This document shows, one piece after another, positions 54,516 to 63,826 of a stretch of 64,000 nucleotides of DNA. The notes under the pieces were generated by a model. It had not been told where the DNA came from. It saw only the letters and a program-made list of their open reading frames with translations, and searched no databases. Position 1 is the stretch's first letter; each line of letters begins with the position of its first letter. This stretch comes from Desulfatitalea tepidiphila (GTDB taxonomy: Bacteria > Desulfobacterota > Desulfobacteria > Desulfobacterales > Desulfosarcinaceae). The stretch is from assembly GCF_001293685.1 (NCBI RefSeq), contig NZ_BCAG01000003.1:1488001-1552000 (forward strand), in the 5' to 3' direction. The translations under genes were made by a program, and so were the position numbers.

Positions 54516-55040
54516 CTATTGCTGCAATGTCGGCACGACCAGAACAGGAACGGTCGTTTTTTTCAGGACCTTCTTGAGCGTTCCCTCCCCCAATCCGCTG
54601 GCGAGCAAGTGACGCTTCCGGTGCCCCAAGATGACCAGGTCGCACCCTTCTGTTTCCACCAGCCTTAAAATCTCTTCCGACACCGAACTGGCTTCGATGA
54701 CCCGATCATTGATTTTCAGAGACTTGGTCGGGGATACCTTCATTTCGGCTTCACTGCGAAGGTGTTGGATGGTCTCCCTGAGCACGAGCGCTTCGCTACG
54801 TTTCCCGATGAGGATTTCCCGTGCATATTGGGCGTGTTTTTGCTCGAGTTGCTTATATGCATCGTCACCGACGGCCATCTTGACCAACTCGGTACCAAAC
54901 GGTGAGGCGCCTTTTATGATGTGGACGATCAAAAGCTCCGCATGCTGCTTATCGGCAAGGGAGACGGCATATTCGAAAGCATATCTGGAAATTTTCGACA
55001 AGTCGGTGGCAAAAAGGATTTTGTTGATACTCGGCACCAC
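54516..55040 (-). CDS. Universal stress protein (UspA family)
   Basis: 174 residues. INKILFATDLSKISRYAFEY at the start, and the ATP-binding end G-H-R-K-R-H-L-L-A-S-G-L-G-E-G-T-L-K-K-V matches G-x2-G-x9-G-S loosely (second part GEGTLKKVL). Likely nucleotide-binding stress protein. It stands 78 bp upstream of the TRAP permease stop region and is transcribed alike, perhaps read through from dctM. Confidence 0.85.
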   Translation of the reverse strand: MVPSINKILFATDLSKISRYAFEYAVSLADKQHAELLIVHIIKGASPFGTELVKMAVGDDAYKQLEQKHAQYAREILIGKRSEALVLRETIQHLRSEAEMKVSPTKSLKINDRVIEASSVSEEILRLVETEGCDLVILGHRKRHLLASGLGEGTLKKVLKKTTVPVLVVPTLQQ

Positions 55041-55117
55041 GTTTCGTTCTCCATTTTAAAGAATGTAAAAATTTACATGGGCTTTGCAAGCCTTGCCCAT
55101 TGGATTTGGTTTCCGTA

Positions 55118-56431
55118 CTATAATACTTTTTCCGGCAGCCACAGGGCGATATCCGGAAAAACGATGATCAAAAAGAGCAGCAGGATCACCAGCAGAACGA
55201 AGGGCACCACCGACCAGTAGATATCCTGCATGGAGACGCCGTGGGGCTGGGCCAGCATTTTCATGTAAAAGAGATTAAAGCCGAACGGCGGCGTGATGTA
55301 ACCCAACTCCATGTTGATCACAAAGAGAATGCCGAACCAGATCGGATCGAAGCCAAGGGATTCGACCAGGGGCAAGAATACTGGAATGCAGATCAAGAGA
55401 ATGCCTCCCGGATCCATGAAACAGCCCAGGACCATCAGTACGGCCATCATGCCGATCAACATGATCCATCTACTGACTTCCAATCCGGTAAAAATCGAAG
55501 CCACCATTTCAGCGGCACCCATAGCGCTGTAGATATGCTGAAATAAGAGTGCCCCGAAAAAAATCCACATGATCATGGCCGTCATGCGGCAGGTATTGAC
55601 CACCGAATCGTGAAAGATGCTCCAGGCAAAGCGCCGATTGACGATCAGCACGATCAACGCACCAAAGGCGCCGATGGCGGCCGCCTCCATCGCGGTACAG
55701 ACCCCCATGTACATGAGGCCCAACACACAGGTGATCAACAGGATAGGAGAGATCACCGAAACCAGGCTGCGCAGTTTGGCCTCCATGGAGGAATCTTCCT
55801 CATCTGAAACCGCCGGCCCCATTTCCGGATTTTTGAGGCACCGAATGAAGATATACGCCATGAAGATCAATGACAGCAGTATGCCGGGAATCAACCCGGC
55901 CATAAATAGCTTGCCCACCGAAGCATTGGTCAAATATCCGTAAACGATCATCAGCACACTGGGCGGAATGAGAATCCCAAGGGTTCCACCTGCAGAGATG
56001 CACCCTACGGCGATCCTTTTATCGTAGCCCCGTTTGAGCATGGACGGCAGGGCGATCATCCCCATGGTAACGGTTCCCACCGCACTGATGCCGGCCATTG
56101 CCCCGAAGATGGCGCAAATGGCCACCGTTCCCATGGCCAGTCCGCCCCGGATCCGCCCGAACCAAAGATACATCATCTGGTAAAGGTCCTCGGCGATACC
56201 CGACCGCTGCAATAGATTGGCCATCAGCACAAATAGCGGAATGGCCAACAAAATCGGGCTGGTCCATCCCTGGTAGGCAGTGATCCCGACCAGGTACAAA
56301 GCATCCGGGCCCAGGTGCCAGACGGTAAAAAGAATGGCTACCGAGCCGAAACAAAATACCAGTGGGACGCCCAACGCCAGAAGGGTGATGAGGATGAGGA
56401 AAAATAAAATCGTTGTCCAGCCGAGTGCCAT
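55118..56431 (-). CDS. dctM: TRAP transporter large permease DctM
   Basis: 437 residues, about twelve membrane segments. GAMAGISAVGTVTMGMIALP, GYDKRIAVGCISAGGTLGIL and IPPSVLMIVYG are DctM signatures; late GCFMDPGGILLICIPVFLP also. It moves organic acids using an ion gradient together with DctQ and DctP. Begins 33 bases after dctQ. Confidence 0.94.
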   Translation of the reverse strand: MALGWTTILFFLILITLLALGVPLVFCFGSVAILFTVWHLGPDALYLVGITAYQGWTSPILLAIPLFVLMANLLQRSGIAEDLYQMMYLWFGRIRGGLAMGTVAICAIFGAMAGISAVGTVTMGMIALPSMLKRGYDKRIAVGCISAGGTLGILIPPSVLMIVYGYLTNASVGKLFMAGLIPGILLSLIFMAYIFIRCLKNPEMGPAVSDEEDSSMEAKLRSLVSVISPILLITCVLGLMYMGVCTAMEAAAIGAFGALIVLIVNRRFAWSIFHDSVVNTCRMTAMIMWIFFGALLFQHIYSAMGAAEMVASIFTGLEVSRWIMLIGMMAVLMVLGCFMDPGGILLICIPVFLPLVESLGFDPIWFGILFVINMELGYITPPFGFNLFYMKMLAQPHGVSMQDIYWSVVPFVLLVILLLFLIIVFPDIALWLPEKVL

Positions 56432-56464
56432 GGTTCAGAATCTCCTGCGGGTCTTGATTAGCGA

Positions 56465-56983
56465 TTAGTTTTCAACTGGTTGATGATCCTTGCGGACGAG
56501 GAATGCGATATCCCGTATGAGGTTTGTCAACTGTTGCAGTAAAAATAGAAAAGCACCTATCGGGATGGCCGCCTTTGCAGGATATAAAGGTGCCGCCAGC
56601 AGACTGAACGAGGTTTCCTTCGTCTCCCAGGCCTCCCAGGCGACGGCACCGGCTTTCCAGATCAGTACGAGCAATACCGTGAAAAAACATATCGACGTGG
56701 CGATATTGACGATCGCTTTACGCCGGGGACTGAATTTCTCATATAAGATTTCGACATTCACATGGCCGTTGTTGATGGCCGTGAAGCCGCCGGCAAGTGC
56801 AACATAGATGCACAAGGCGTACTGGTTGATTTCCAGAACCCAGATGGTCGGCATATTGAACAGATAACGGACAACAACTTCATAGGTTAACGATAGCATC
56901 ATGAAGATGGCCAGGTAGGAAACGATCCGCCCGGTCCATTCATTGGTCTTATCGATGAGTTTCAGGAAATTTTCAATCTGCAT
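56465..56983 (-). CDS. dctQ: TRAP transporter small permease DctQ
   Basis: 172 residues with four membrane segments and the family pattern WVLEINQYALCIYVALAGGF then NGHVNVEILYEKFSPRRKAI. Partner of DctM in the inner membrane. Same operon. Confidence 0.9.
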   Translation of the reverse strand: MQIENFLKLIDKTNEWTGRIVSYLAIFMMLSLTYEVVVRYLFNMPTIWVLEINQYALCIYVALAGGFTAINNGHVNVEILYEKFSPRRKAIVNIATSICFFTVLLVLIWKAGAVAWEAWETKETSFSLLAAPLYPAKAAIPIGAFLFLLQQLTNLIRDIAFLVRKDHQPVEN

Positions 56984-57117
56984 GGTCAGGGAAACCCCTT
57001 TTTGCCCTTGATCGGTAAGGTAAACCGATGGGGCGATCCGGCATGGGATGTTTGGTGCGCAGGGCCTCCTCCGATGATCAAGCGCCGGGGAAGGCCTGAT
57101 GTTTTCAATTCGTTTCG

Positions 57118-57144
57118 TTGCCCCGGCAATGAGCGCCGGGGCAA
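57118..57144 (-). promoter_or_regulatory. Intercistronic hairpin between dctP and dctQ
   Basis: TTGCCCCGGC / GCCGGGGCAA, a perfect 10-bp stem with a 7-base loop, in the 197-bp dctP-dctQ gap. No U-tract follows, so it fits partial attenuation or 3'-end protection, which gives more binding protein than permease. Confidence 0.55.
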
Positions 57145-57180
57145 GGATCGACCGAACAGGGAATGCAACCGTTATGATCC

Positions 57181-58212
57181 CTATTTTTCAGCCTTGTAAG
57201 CTCTGAGCATTTCGATGAGCTTGGCCGTGCCTTCGGACCGTTTGGAAACACCGTCCCAAATCTTCTGGCCCATGGCCTTGAGTTTGGCCACCTCTTCGGG
57301 TTTCATGCGATGGACCTCGATGCCAAACTTGTCCGGATTGGCGAGCATCTCCTGCTCCTGGGGATATTCTTTGGCCATGTACCATTCGTTCTGCAGACGG
57401 ACATACTTGATCACGATGGGTTTGATGTCTTCCGGCAGCTTGGTCCAGGCTTTGCTGGAGACATATACATTGCTGGTGGGGGATCCAAGTATCGGCGGAA
57501 GGATGGCGTGCTTGGCCACCTCTTTGAGGTTCATCGTCTGCATGGCCAGATAGGGAAAAATCGTGCCGTCCACAGTGCCTTGCTGCAGCGCAAGATACTG
57601 ATCTTCGGTGGGAAGGGATACCGGTTGGCCGCCCATCATCTGAACGATCGATCCGAAGAACCCGAACGAACGGATTTTTTTACCCTTGAAATCGGCGGTG
57701 GCGGTGGCCGGGAATGTGGTCATGTAACCATATGAGTTTCCGGCATGGATGGCGAGCAGTTCAGCGCCGCGCTTGCGGTAGGCTTCCTGCACGATTTTAA
57801 AGGCTTCGCCATCTTTGTAGGTTAACCAGAAATCGTCCAGTTCGGCTTTGTTTTCCAAGGCGAACGGCATACCGAACTCAACCAGTCCTTCGGGAATCTT
57901 GCCCGAATTGTAAATGCCGGAGCCGCCGGCCATTTCCAACACGCCGTTGACAACCGCATCGAACATTTCGACCGTACCGACGATTTCTCCCGGACCGAAC
58001 AGCTTGATTTCAAGCCGGCCGTTGGATTCCTGCTTGATCATGTCGCACATTTTTTGAAATGCAGGGTGCTGACCGGTGCTGGTGGCCCAAGCCGACTGTA
58101 ATCGCCAGATCATCGGCTTATCGCCTGCCGCGGCAACCCCGGAGAAGCAGATTCCCATAAGCGACACGACCGCCCAAAGGAAAACGATTCTGAACCTTTT
58201 GTTTTGCAACAT
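57181..58212 (-). CDS. dctP: TRAP transporter substrate-binding protein DctP
   Basis: 343 residues. Signal peptide (RIVFLWAVVSLMGICFSGVA then AAG). DctP fold with FGPGEIVGTVEMFDAVVNGV, KIRSFGFFGSIVQMMGGQPV and SLPTEDQYLALQQGTVDGTI; the R of KIRSFG is the carboxylate-binding arginine. Substrate unknown, an organic acid by family. First gene of the operon, divergent from the TetR-type gene. Confidence 0.92.
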   Translation of the reverse strand: MLQNKRFRIVFLWAVVSLMGICFSGVAAAGDKPMIWRLQSAWATSTGQHPAFQKMCDMIKQESNGRLEIKLFGPGEIVGTVEMFDAVVNGVLEMAGGSGIYNSGKIPEGLVEFGMPFALENKAELDDFWLTYKDGEAFKIVQEAYRKRGAELLAIHAGNSYGYMTTFPATATADFKGKKIRSFGFFGSIVQMMGGQPVSLPTEDQYLALQQGTVDGTIFPYLAMQTMNLKEVAKHAILPPILGSPTSNVYVSSKAWTKLPEDIKPIVIKYVRLQNEWYMAKEYPQEQEMLANPDKFGIEVHRMKPEEVAKLKAMGQKIWDGVSKRSEGTAKLIEMLRAYKAEK

Positions 58213-58513
58213 CCTATCCTCCTGATTCTTTTTGACAGTTAAAAAACTTTTGAATTCTGTTTTTAATGGGCTATTATTAACGCAAGATTCAATAACGATG
58301 CAAGAAAAATAAGTTGAATAAATTTTTATAAAATACGTAATATAACGAAAATTAAGGAATTAATAATATTTTTGAGGTCCATAAAAAATAGACCAGGATT
58401 GAATTATACTTTCATTTAGATATTCTTAGTGTTAATTTCTAATCGATTCACCGGCTGTTTGGTTTCATTATAGTGTTGGATCCACAGCAACCCTCTTTAG
58501 AAAAGGCCTGAAT
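58213..58513. promoter_or_regulatory. dctP / TetR-type divergent control region
   Basis: 301 bp, very A/T-rich. A weak dyad GGTC-N11-GACC lies around 58375-58393. It must hold the promoters for both genes; I see no sigma-54 or sigma-28 match. Operator assignment is inference. Confidence 0.3.
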
Positions 58514-59701
58514 ATGGATGTGATGGGCACAAAAGAGCAGATACTCAATGCGGCGGTTCGGGTCATGGCGGCCAAAGGGCAAGATGCCTCGATCGGAGAA
58601 ATCGCCGAGGCGGCAGGCGTCAACGTATCCCACATCTATCATTATTTCAGCAACAAGGAGGATTTACTGTTCCACACGGCCGGCGCCTATCTGAAGGACC
58701 GGATCCCCAATTTCAAGCGAAGGCTGGAGGGCATACGCGAACCCGTCAGTCTTTTGACCAAGTTGATTTGGGAGCAGCTGAAGTTCCATGAAAACAATGC
58801 CAATTATGCCAGATTCACCCTGTTCGAATGCCGCTCCAGAAAAGCCTTTTTTAAGCACGAGGCCTTTCGCTACTTTTTCGAATGGACCCAGATTACCAAA
58901 CAAATATTGACCGACGGAAAAGAGCAAGGCGTGTTCTCGTCCGAAGTTTCCACAGCCGTTGCGCGCGATATCATTCAGGGATTGATGGATGTCGAAAACA
59001 TCATGTTTTTCGCGGACAAACAAAAAAGCAGTTTTGTGGATGACTATGACGGCATCGTGGATCTGGTTCTGGCGATGATCGGCATAGAGGATCAAGCCAC
59101 GGTGGACAACAAGAACAAGCAAACCAAGATCATTAATGCGGCTGAAAACCTTTTTGCGCAAAAAGGGTATGGAAAAACCACCACCTTGGAAATTGCCAAA
59201 ATGGCTGAAATGGCCGAACGCACCCTCTACGAACATTTTCAGAACAAAGAAGATATTTTGTTTACGACGCTGGAACAACGCTTCAAGGGGCACCAGGAAA
59301 AGGTGGATGCGCTTTTCCGCATCGAGAAACCGCTGGACAGACTCGGACGGTTTATTTGCTATTTCTTTACCATCTACCTGAAGCAACCCGCCTTTGCCAA
59401 GACACTGATACTCGACGGCATCTTCAATCCCAGGTTCTACCATTCCAAGGCGTATGATGCCTTCGAAACCTATCTGGCCGTCATCGACGATATCCTCTAT
59501 GACGGCAAGGCCAGCGGCCAGATCACCGGCGGGGTCGACCATCGCATTTTCAAAAATATGTTTCTCGGCATTTTCAGCAACACGATGCTGCGATGGCACT
59601 TCGCCGACGAGCGGAACCTGGATATCGACATGGCGAGGTGGATCAAAGAGGTGGCCTTTCTGTTGACCCGTGCGGTGAAATCTCACCAAGTTCAACCCTG
59701 A
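58514..59701 (+). CDS. Double-domain TetR family regulator
   Basis: 395 residues, twice the normal length. Unit 1 starts at residue ~6 (KEQILNAAVRVMAAKGQDAS, then HIYHYFSNKEDLL). Unit 2 starts at ~200 (KQTKIINAAENLFAQKGYGK, then TLYEHFQNKEDIL). Each is followed by a helical ligand/dimer domain (e.g. ARFTLFECRSRKAFFKHEAF; AKTLILDGIFNPRFYHSKAY). TetR proteins dimerise; a tandem chain can act as a built-in dimer with two different ligand pockets. Divergent from dctPQM, its likely target. The TGA is formed at the edge of repeat family A. Confidence 0.9.
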   Translation: MDVMGTKEQILNAAVRVMAAKGQDASIGEIAEAAGVNVSHIYHYFSNKEDLLFHTAGAYLKDRIPNFKRRLEGIREPVSLLTKLIWEQLKFHENNANYARFTLFECRSRKAFFKHEAFRYFFEWTQITKQILTDGKEQGVFSSEVSTAVARDIIQGLMDVENIMFFADKQKSSFVDDYDGIVDLVLAMIGIEDQATVDNKNKQTKIINAAENLFAQKGYGKTTTLEIAKMAEMAERTLYEHFQNKEDILFTTLEQRFKGHQEKVDALFRIEKPLDRLGRFICYFFTIYLKQPAFAKTLILDGIFNPRFYHSKAYDAFETYLAVIDDILYDGKASGQITGGVDHRIFKNMFLGIFSNTMLRWHFADERNLDIDMARWIKEVAFLLTRAVKSHQVQP

Positions 59702-59824
59702 CGGCGCCGTAAGAAGCCCGATATCTGCGTTGCGCTCATCCCGTTGTCCTTTCGGCGTACGACAAGTACGCCTCAGGACACGGAATTTCGCGTGCCTTGA
59801 TCTTGAACTTCTTTCGGCGCCGTC
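59700..59824. repeat. Family A palindromic repeat, copy 2 (between convergent genes)
   Basis: About 125 bp bounded by GACGGCGCC and GGCGCCGTC, with an inner stem GGCGTAC ... GTACGCC. Inverted relative to copy 1. It contributes bases to the stop codons of both convergent genes (TGA at 59699-59701 and TGA read on the minus strand at 59823-59825). Confidence 0.8.
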
Positions 59825-60728
59825 AATCTACGGCTTTTGCGAATCCAAAATTATCTGGAAATGGTGTGTTCCTCGATGGCCGAAGCAGGGGGGGGGCGGG
59901 AGACTGACCAACGGAAGGGGCCTGCTGGGTGCCGGGCGTCGATGCTGCAGGGGGGGTGGCGGCTGGCTGAGCTGCCCGGCCGATCTGTTTTTTCAGAGCA
60001 TCGATCGTTTGTTGCATCGCATCGAGCTTGGCTTTTACCTCACTGGACACCTTAAGCGTTTCGAGCCGAAGCGCCAGATCCATGGCAGGTTTATCGATCT
60101 TGTTCTTCTCGAGTTCCGCCAGCAACCGATTGATGTCGGCCATACGCTGCTCTGTTGCCGCCACATTCGCCGTCAATTGATCCATCTGTTTTTTGAGCTC
60201 AGTGGTGATGGCGGCCATCTGTTGGCTTGCCTGATTGGAGGCATCAACCATCCCGTTTATCTGGCGGACAAGGTCATCACGTGTCGAATCGAGTTCCTTT
60301 TTATCGATTTTATTCTTGATGCCCTGCTGCACCTGGTTCAGCGTCTCCTGGAGCTTCTGCAACCGCACGTGAACGGCCGCAGCACTCTGATCACTTTGCG
60401 CGATCATCCGGGTCATATCATCTTCGAGTTTAGCCTGGCGCACCGACAAGGAAGAGAAGCGTGATTCGAGGTCGGCGGACAGCTTTTGAAATTCGATCAT
60501 GCCGGTGTCTTCGGTGCGAACCACACGCTTTTTGATATCCAGGTAGGTGATCACCAGAACGATCACGATCAATACCGGAATCATGATCGAGATGAGCGTG
60601 ACCCGCTGGCTGATCTTTTCCAGCCGCAGCTCATTGATCTCCGCGGGGATTTCAGACTTTTCGGCGGTTTCGACCAGATCTTCCGAACGCAACTTGAACT
60701 GTTCGTTATCTTCGAGGCGATCGTTCAT
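59823..60728 (-). CDS. Single-pass membrane coiled-coil protein, unknown function
   Basis: 301 residues, family not recognised. Residues ~44-64 form a membrane segment (LISIMIPVLIVIVLVITYLD). Residues ~80-245 are long helical coiled coil rich in Q, D, K. The end (~250-290) is Pro/Ala-rich and low complexity. The DNA there has a C9 run (59888-59896) and a C7 run (59950-59956), places where length could change and shift the frame. Orientation predicts a cytosolic N-terminus and external coil. Downstream of guaA on the same strand, 18 bp apart, possibly cotranscribed. Confidence 0.75.
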   Translation of the reverse strand: MNDRLEDNEQFKLRSEDLVETAEKSEIPAEINELRLEKISQRVTLISIMIPVLIVIVLVITYLDIKKRVVRTEDTGMIEFQKLSADLESRFSSLSVRQAKLEDDMTRMIAQSDQSAAAVHVRLQKLQETLNQVQQGIKNKIDKKELDSTRDDLVRQINGMVDASNQASQQMAAITTELKKQMDQLTANVAATEQRMADINRLLAELEKNKIDKPAMDLALRLETLKVSSEVKAKLDAMQQTIDALKKQIGRAAQPAATPPAASTPGTQQAPSVGQSPAPPLLRPSRNTPFPDNFGFAKAVD

Positions 60729-60746
60729 CTTTTATTTTCCTGATGG

Positions 60747-62276
60747 TTATTCCCATTCAATGGTGCTGGGCGGCTTCGAGCTGATGTCATAGACCACACG
60801 GTTGACGCCGCGCACTTCGTTGATGATCCGGTTGGAGATGCGGCCCATGAGGCTGTGGGGCAGTTTTGCCCAATCCGCAGTCATGGCGTCCTTACTGGTG
60901 ACCGCCCGGATGGCCACAATGTTTTCGTATGTGCGGCTGTCTCCCATGATACCGACACTTTTGAGAGGTAGCAATACGGCAAAGGATTGCCAGAGCTTGC
61001 GATAAAAACCGGCCTCCCGAATCTCCTCGAGCAGGACGGCGTCCACTTCCCGGAGTACCTGCAGGCGTTTTGAGGTGACTTCACCAATGATACGAATGGC
61101 CAATCCAGGCCCCGGGAAAGGCTGGCGCCAGACCAGATCGGAACCGAGCCCAAGTTGAGCGCCCAGTTTGCGAACCTCATCCTTGAAAAGATACTGGAGC
61201 GGTTCGACCAGTTTGAGTTTCATTCGCTTGGGAAGACCGCCGACATTGTGATGGGACTTGATCACCGCGGTAGGGCCGCCGAATGCCGAGCGAGATTCGA
61301 TCACGTCCGGGTAGAGCGTTCCCTGGGCCAGAAAGTTAGCCCCTTCTATCTTGCGTGCTTCGGCCTCGAAGACTTCCATAAATATTCTGCCGATGATCTT
61401 TCGCTTCTTTTCCGGGTCGGCCACCTTGGCAAGTCCATCAAGAAACTTTTTCCCTGCGTTCACATAGCGGATATTGAGCCTCAAATGCTCTTTGAACACC
61501 ACCTTGAGCTTGTTGGCCTCGTCTTTGCGCAGCAAGCCGTTGTCGACGAAGATGCAGGTCAGATGGTTGCCAATGGCCTTTTGAATCAACATGGCGGTCA
61601 CCGTGGAATCCACGCCGCCACTGAGGCCCAGTATGACTTTGTCGTTGCCCACCTTTTCTTTGATCTCGGCCACGGCACTTCGCGCAAAGGCTTTCATGCT
61701 CCAATTGCGCCTGCAGCCACACACATCGAACAAAAAGTTGTGCAGCATCTGCTTGCCCTTTTTGGTGTGAGCCACCTCGGGGTGAAACTGGAGAGCGAAA
61801 AATTTTTGAGTTTCGTTTGCCATTGCGGCAACGGGGGTGTTGTCGGTTTTAGCCGTCACATCAAAACCCGTTGGCAATTGAGAAATGGAATCCCCATGAC
61901 TCATCCAGACCTGGCTATGATCGGGTATGGACGAAAATAGTGCATCGGACTTGCAGATATTGAGTGCCGCAAATCCATATTCACGCTTCTGCGCTCGTTT
62001 GACAGTACCGCCAAGGGTATCGACCATAAAGTGCATGCCATAGCAGATCCCCAGAACAGGCAGCCCGAGATCGAATATACGCTGGTCGATCCTGGGACTG
62101 TTTTTTTCGTATATGCTCGCCGGTCCACCGGATAGAATGATGCCCTGAAGATCCATCTCCCTGATGCGCTCGATCGGGAGTGTCGGCGGTTCGATGATAC
62201 AGTAAACACCACACTCACGGACCCGGCGGGCGATCAATTGGTTGAATTGGGAACCGAAATCAATGATCAGAATCAT
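60747..62276 (-). CDS. guaA: GMP synthase (glutamine-hydrolysing)
   Basis: 509 residues. Glutaminase part: LSGGPASIYE, LGICYGMHF (Cys78) and QFHPEVAHT. ATP-pyrophosphatase part: LGLSGGVDSTVTAM. Dimer part: RQPFPGPGLAIRI and the end RVVYDISSKPPSTIEWE. It turns XMP into GMP. No guaB is nearby. ATG 62276, divergent from the next gene. Confidence 0.97.
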   Translation of the reverse strand: MILIIDFGSQFNQLIARRVRECGVYCIIEPPTLPIERIREMDLQGIILSGGPASIYEKNSPRIDQRIFDLGLPVLGICYGMHFMVDTLGGTVKRAQKREYGFAALNICKSDALFSSIPDHSQVWMSHGDSISQLPTGFDVTAKTDNTPVAAMANETQKFFALQFHPEVAHTKKGKQMLHNFLFDVCGCRRNWSMKAFARSAVAEIKEKVGNDKVILGLSGGVDSTVTAMLIQKAIGNHLTCIFVDNGLLRKDEANKLKVVFKEHLRLNIRYVNAGKKFLDGLAKVADPEKKRKIIGRIFMEVFEAEARKIEGANFLAQGTLYPDVIESRSAFGGPTAVIKSHHNVGGLPKRMKLKLVEPLQYLFKDEVRKLGAQLGLGSDLVWRQPFPGPGLAIRIIGEVTSKRLQVLREVDAVLLEEIREAGFYRKLWQSFAVLLPLKSVGIMGDSRTYENIVAIRAVTSKDAMTADWAKLPHSLMGRISNRIINEVRGVNRVVYDISSKPPSTIEWE

Positions 62277-62416
62277 CGTCTTCCTTTACTCAGTATATAT
62301 AATGATGAAAAGCAGTTAAACGGTTTGCGAAATCAGCCTGAATATGGTAGACAGCGCGAAAAATGTCAATAATTTTGATTTATGAACCGAGTCAACAGGC
62401 TCCTTGACGGTCTGAA

Positions 62417-63196
62417 ATGATTGTACAAATTTACGAAATCCAGACACCACGCGAAGCCGAGGAGATGATTCGATTGGAGGTGGATCACATCGGCAGTGTG
62501 ATGTTGGATCCATTTCCTGAGAGCCGGTTTGACCTCAAACAGACGATAAGGACCGTGCAGCAGGCCGGATGTAAAAGCAGCCTGATTCCGCTCTTTAACG
62601 ATGTGGATGCCATATCGCGGATGGTCGAGGAACTCAGTCCGGATATGTTGCACTTGTGTGAGACCCTCGGGTCTGTCGAAAAGGATCGAGATGGCGTCTT
62701 TGCTGCCTTGGATCGACAAAGAACATTGAGAGAACGATTCCCCGAAATTGAGTTGATGCGTTCCATCCCCATTGGTCAGCCCGGCAGAGCGGATCGATGG
62801 GGTACGTTGAAACTGGCGGCGCTATTCGAACCGATCAGCGATTGGTTCCTGACCGACACCATATTGTCGACCGACACGCCTGATGTAGAAATAGCGCAGC
62901 CGGTTCAGGGGTATATCGGCATCACCGGCATGACTTGCGACTGGGCCGTCGCCAATGCCCTGGTACGCAGCAGCCGTATACCCGTCGTTTTGGCCGGCGG
63001 TATTGGACCGCATAATGTCGCAGATGGTATCCGAAAGGTAAAACCCGCCGGTGTGGACAGCTGTACATTGACCAATGCGCTCGATTTGGAGAATCGTCCG
63101 ATTCGGTTCCAAAAAGATCTTGAAAAGGTGAAATCCATGGTCTTGGCCGCCCGAGAGAGTGACACGGCCCATCAGGTTGCATCAATACGTCAGTAA
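62417..63196 (+). CDS. TrpF-like (phosphoribosylanthranilate isomerase family) protein
   Basis: 259 residues, a TIM-barrel with VLAGGIGPHNVADGIRKVKP then GVDSCTLTNA near the end, like the TrpF phosphate-binding loops. The N-terminus lacks the CG motif (K-x-C-G) that holds the catalytic cysteine of true TrpF: it reads IVQIYEIQTPREAEEM. Not in a trp operon. A different isomerase or lyase role is likely; substrate unknown. Confidence 0.65.
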   Translation: MIVQIYEIQTPREAEEMIRLEVDHIGSVMLDPFPESRFDLKQTIRTVQQAGCKSSLIPLFNDVDAISRMVEELSPDMLHLCETLGSVEKDRDGVFAALDRQRTLRERFPEIELMRSIPIGQPGRADRWGTLKLAALFEPISDWFLTDTILSTDTPDVEIAQPVQGYIGITGMTCDWAVANALVRSSRIPVVLAGGIGPHNVADGIRKVKPAGVDSCTLTNALDLENRPIRFQKDLEKVKSMVLAARESDTAHQVASIRQ

Positions 63197-63252
63197 CGTC
63201 TGGACAACCGATTTGAATCCAAAAGATAACCTGTAAGGAGGATATCCCCAAT

Positions 63253-63816
63253 ATGTTAGAAAGTGGTGATCTGCGCAAAGGCACAAAATTGGAAATTGAC
63301 GGCGAACCCTATGTGATTGTGCAGTTTGAATTTGTAAAGCCAGGCAAAGGACAGGCACTATACAAATGCAAACTCAAGAACATGGTGACCGGAGCCCAAT
63401 TCGACAGGACCTATCGGTCGGGTGAAAAGTTTACACCTGCCGACTTGGAAGAGGTCCAGATGGAGTATCTCTATTTTGACGGCAACAGCTACTGCTTCAT
63501 GAACAACACCACCTATGAGCAGGAAATGCTGACCGCGGACCAGGTCGGAGAGGGCAAGGCATTTTTAAAGGACAATACCGTATGCAACGTTCTGCTCTTT
63601 CAAGGCCGCCCCATCGGGGTCACGCTACCCAATTTTGTCGAGCTTCGGGTGACCCAGGCCGAACCGTGGGCCAAAGGAGACACAGCCAGCGGGAGCACCA
63701 AACCGGCCACCCTGGAAACCGGCCATGTGGTCCAGGTGCCGCCGTTTGTAAACGAAGGAGAGCTGCTTCGGATCGACACCCGCAGCGGTGAGTATGTAGA
63801 ACGGGTTAAAGAATAG
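63253..63816 (+). CDS. efp: Translation elongation factor P
   Basis: 187 residues, full length. KOW-like domain with VKPGKGQALYK, where Lys32 is the usual site of beta-lysylation or other modification, and the C-terminal EF-P signature (ATLETGHVVQVPPFVNEGEL then IDTRSGEYVERV). It relieves stalling at polyproline runs; the Pro-rich proteins in this window (FliN, the 59823 gene) are natural clients. AAGGAGG precedes the start. Confidence 0.96.
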   Translation: MLESGDLRKGTKLEIDGEPYVIVQFEFVKPGKGQALYKCKLKNMVTGAQFDRTYRSGEKFTPADLEEVQMEYLYFDGNSYCFMNNTTYEQEMLTADQVGEGKAFLKDNTVCNVLLFQGRPIGVTLPNFVELRVTQAEPWAKGDTASGSTKPATLETGHVVQVPPFVNEGELLRIDTRSGEYVERVKE

Positions 63817-63826
63817 CAGGGTGCCG

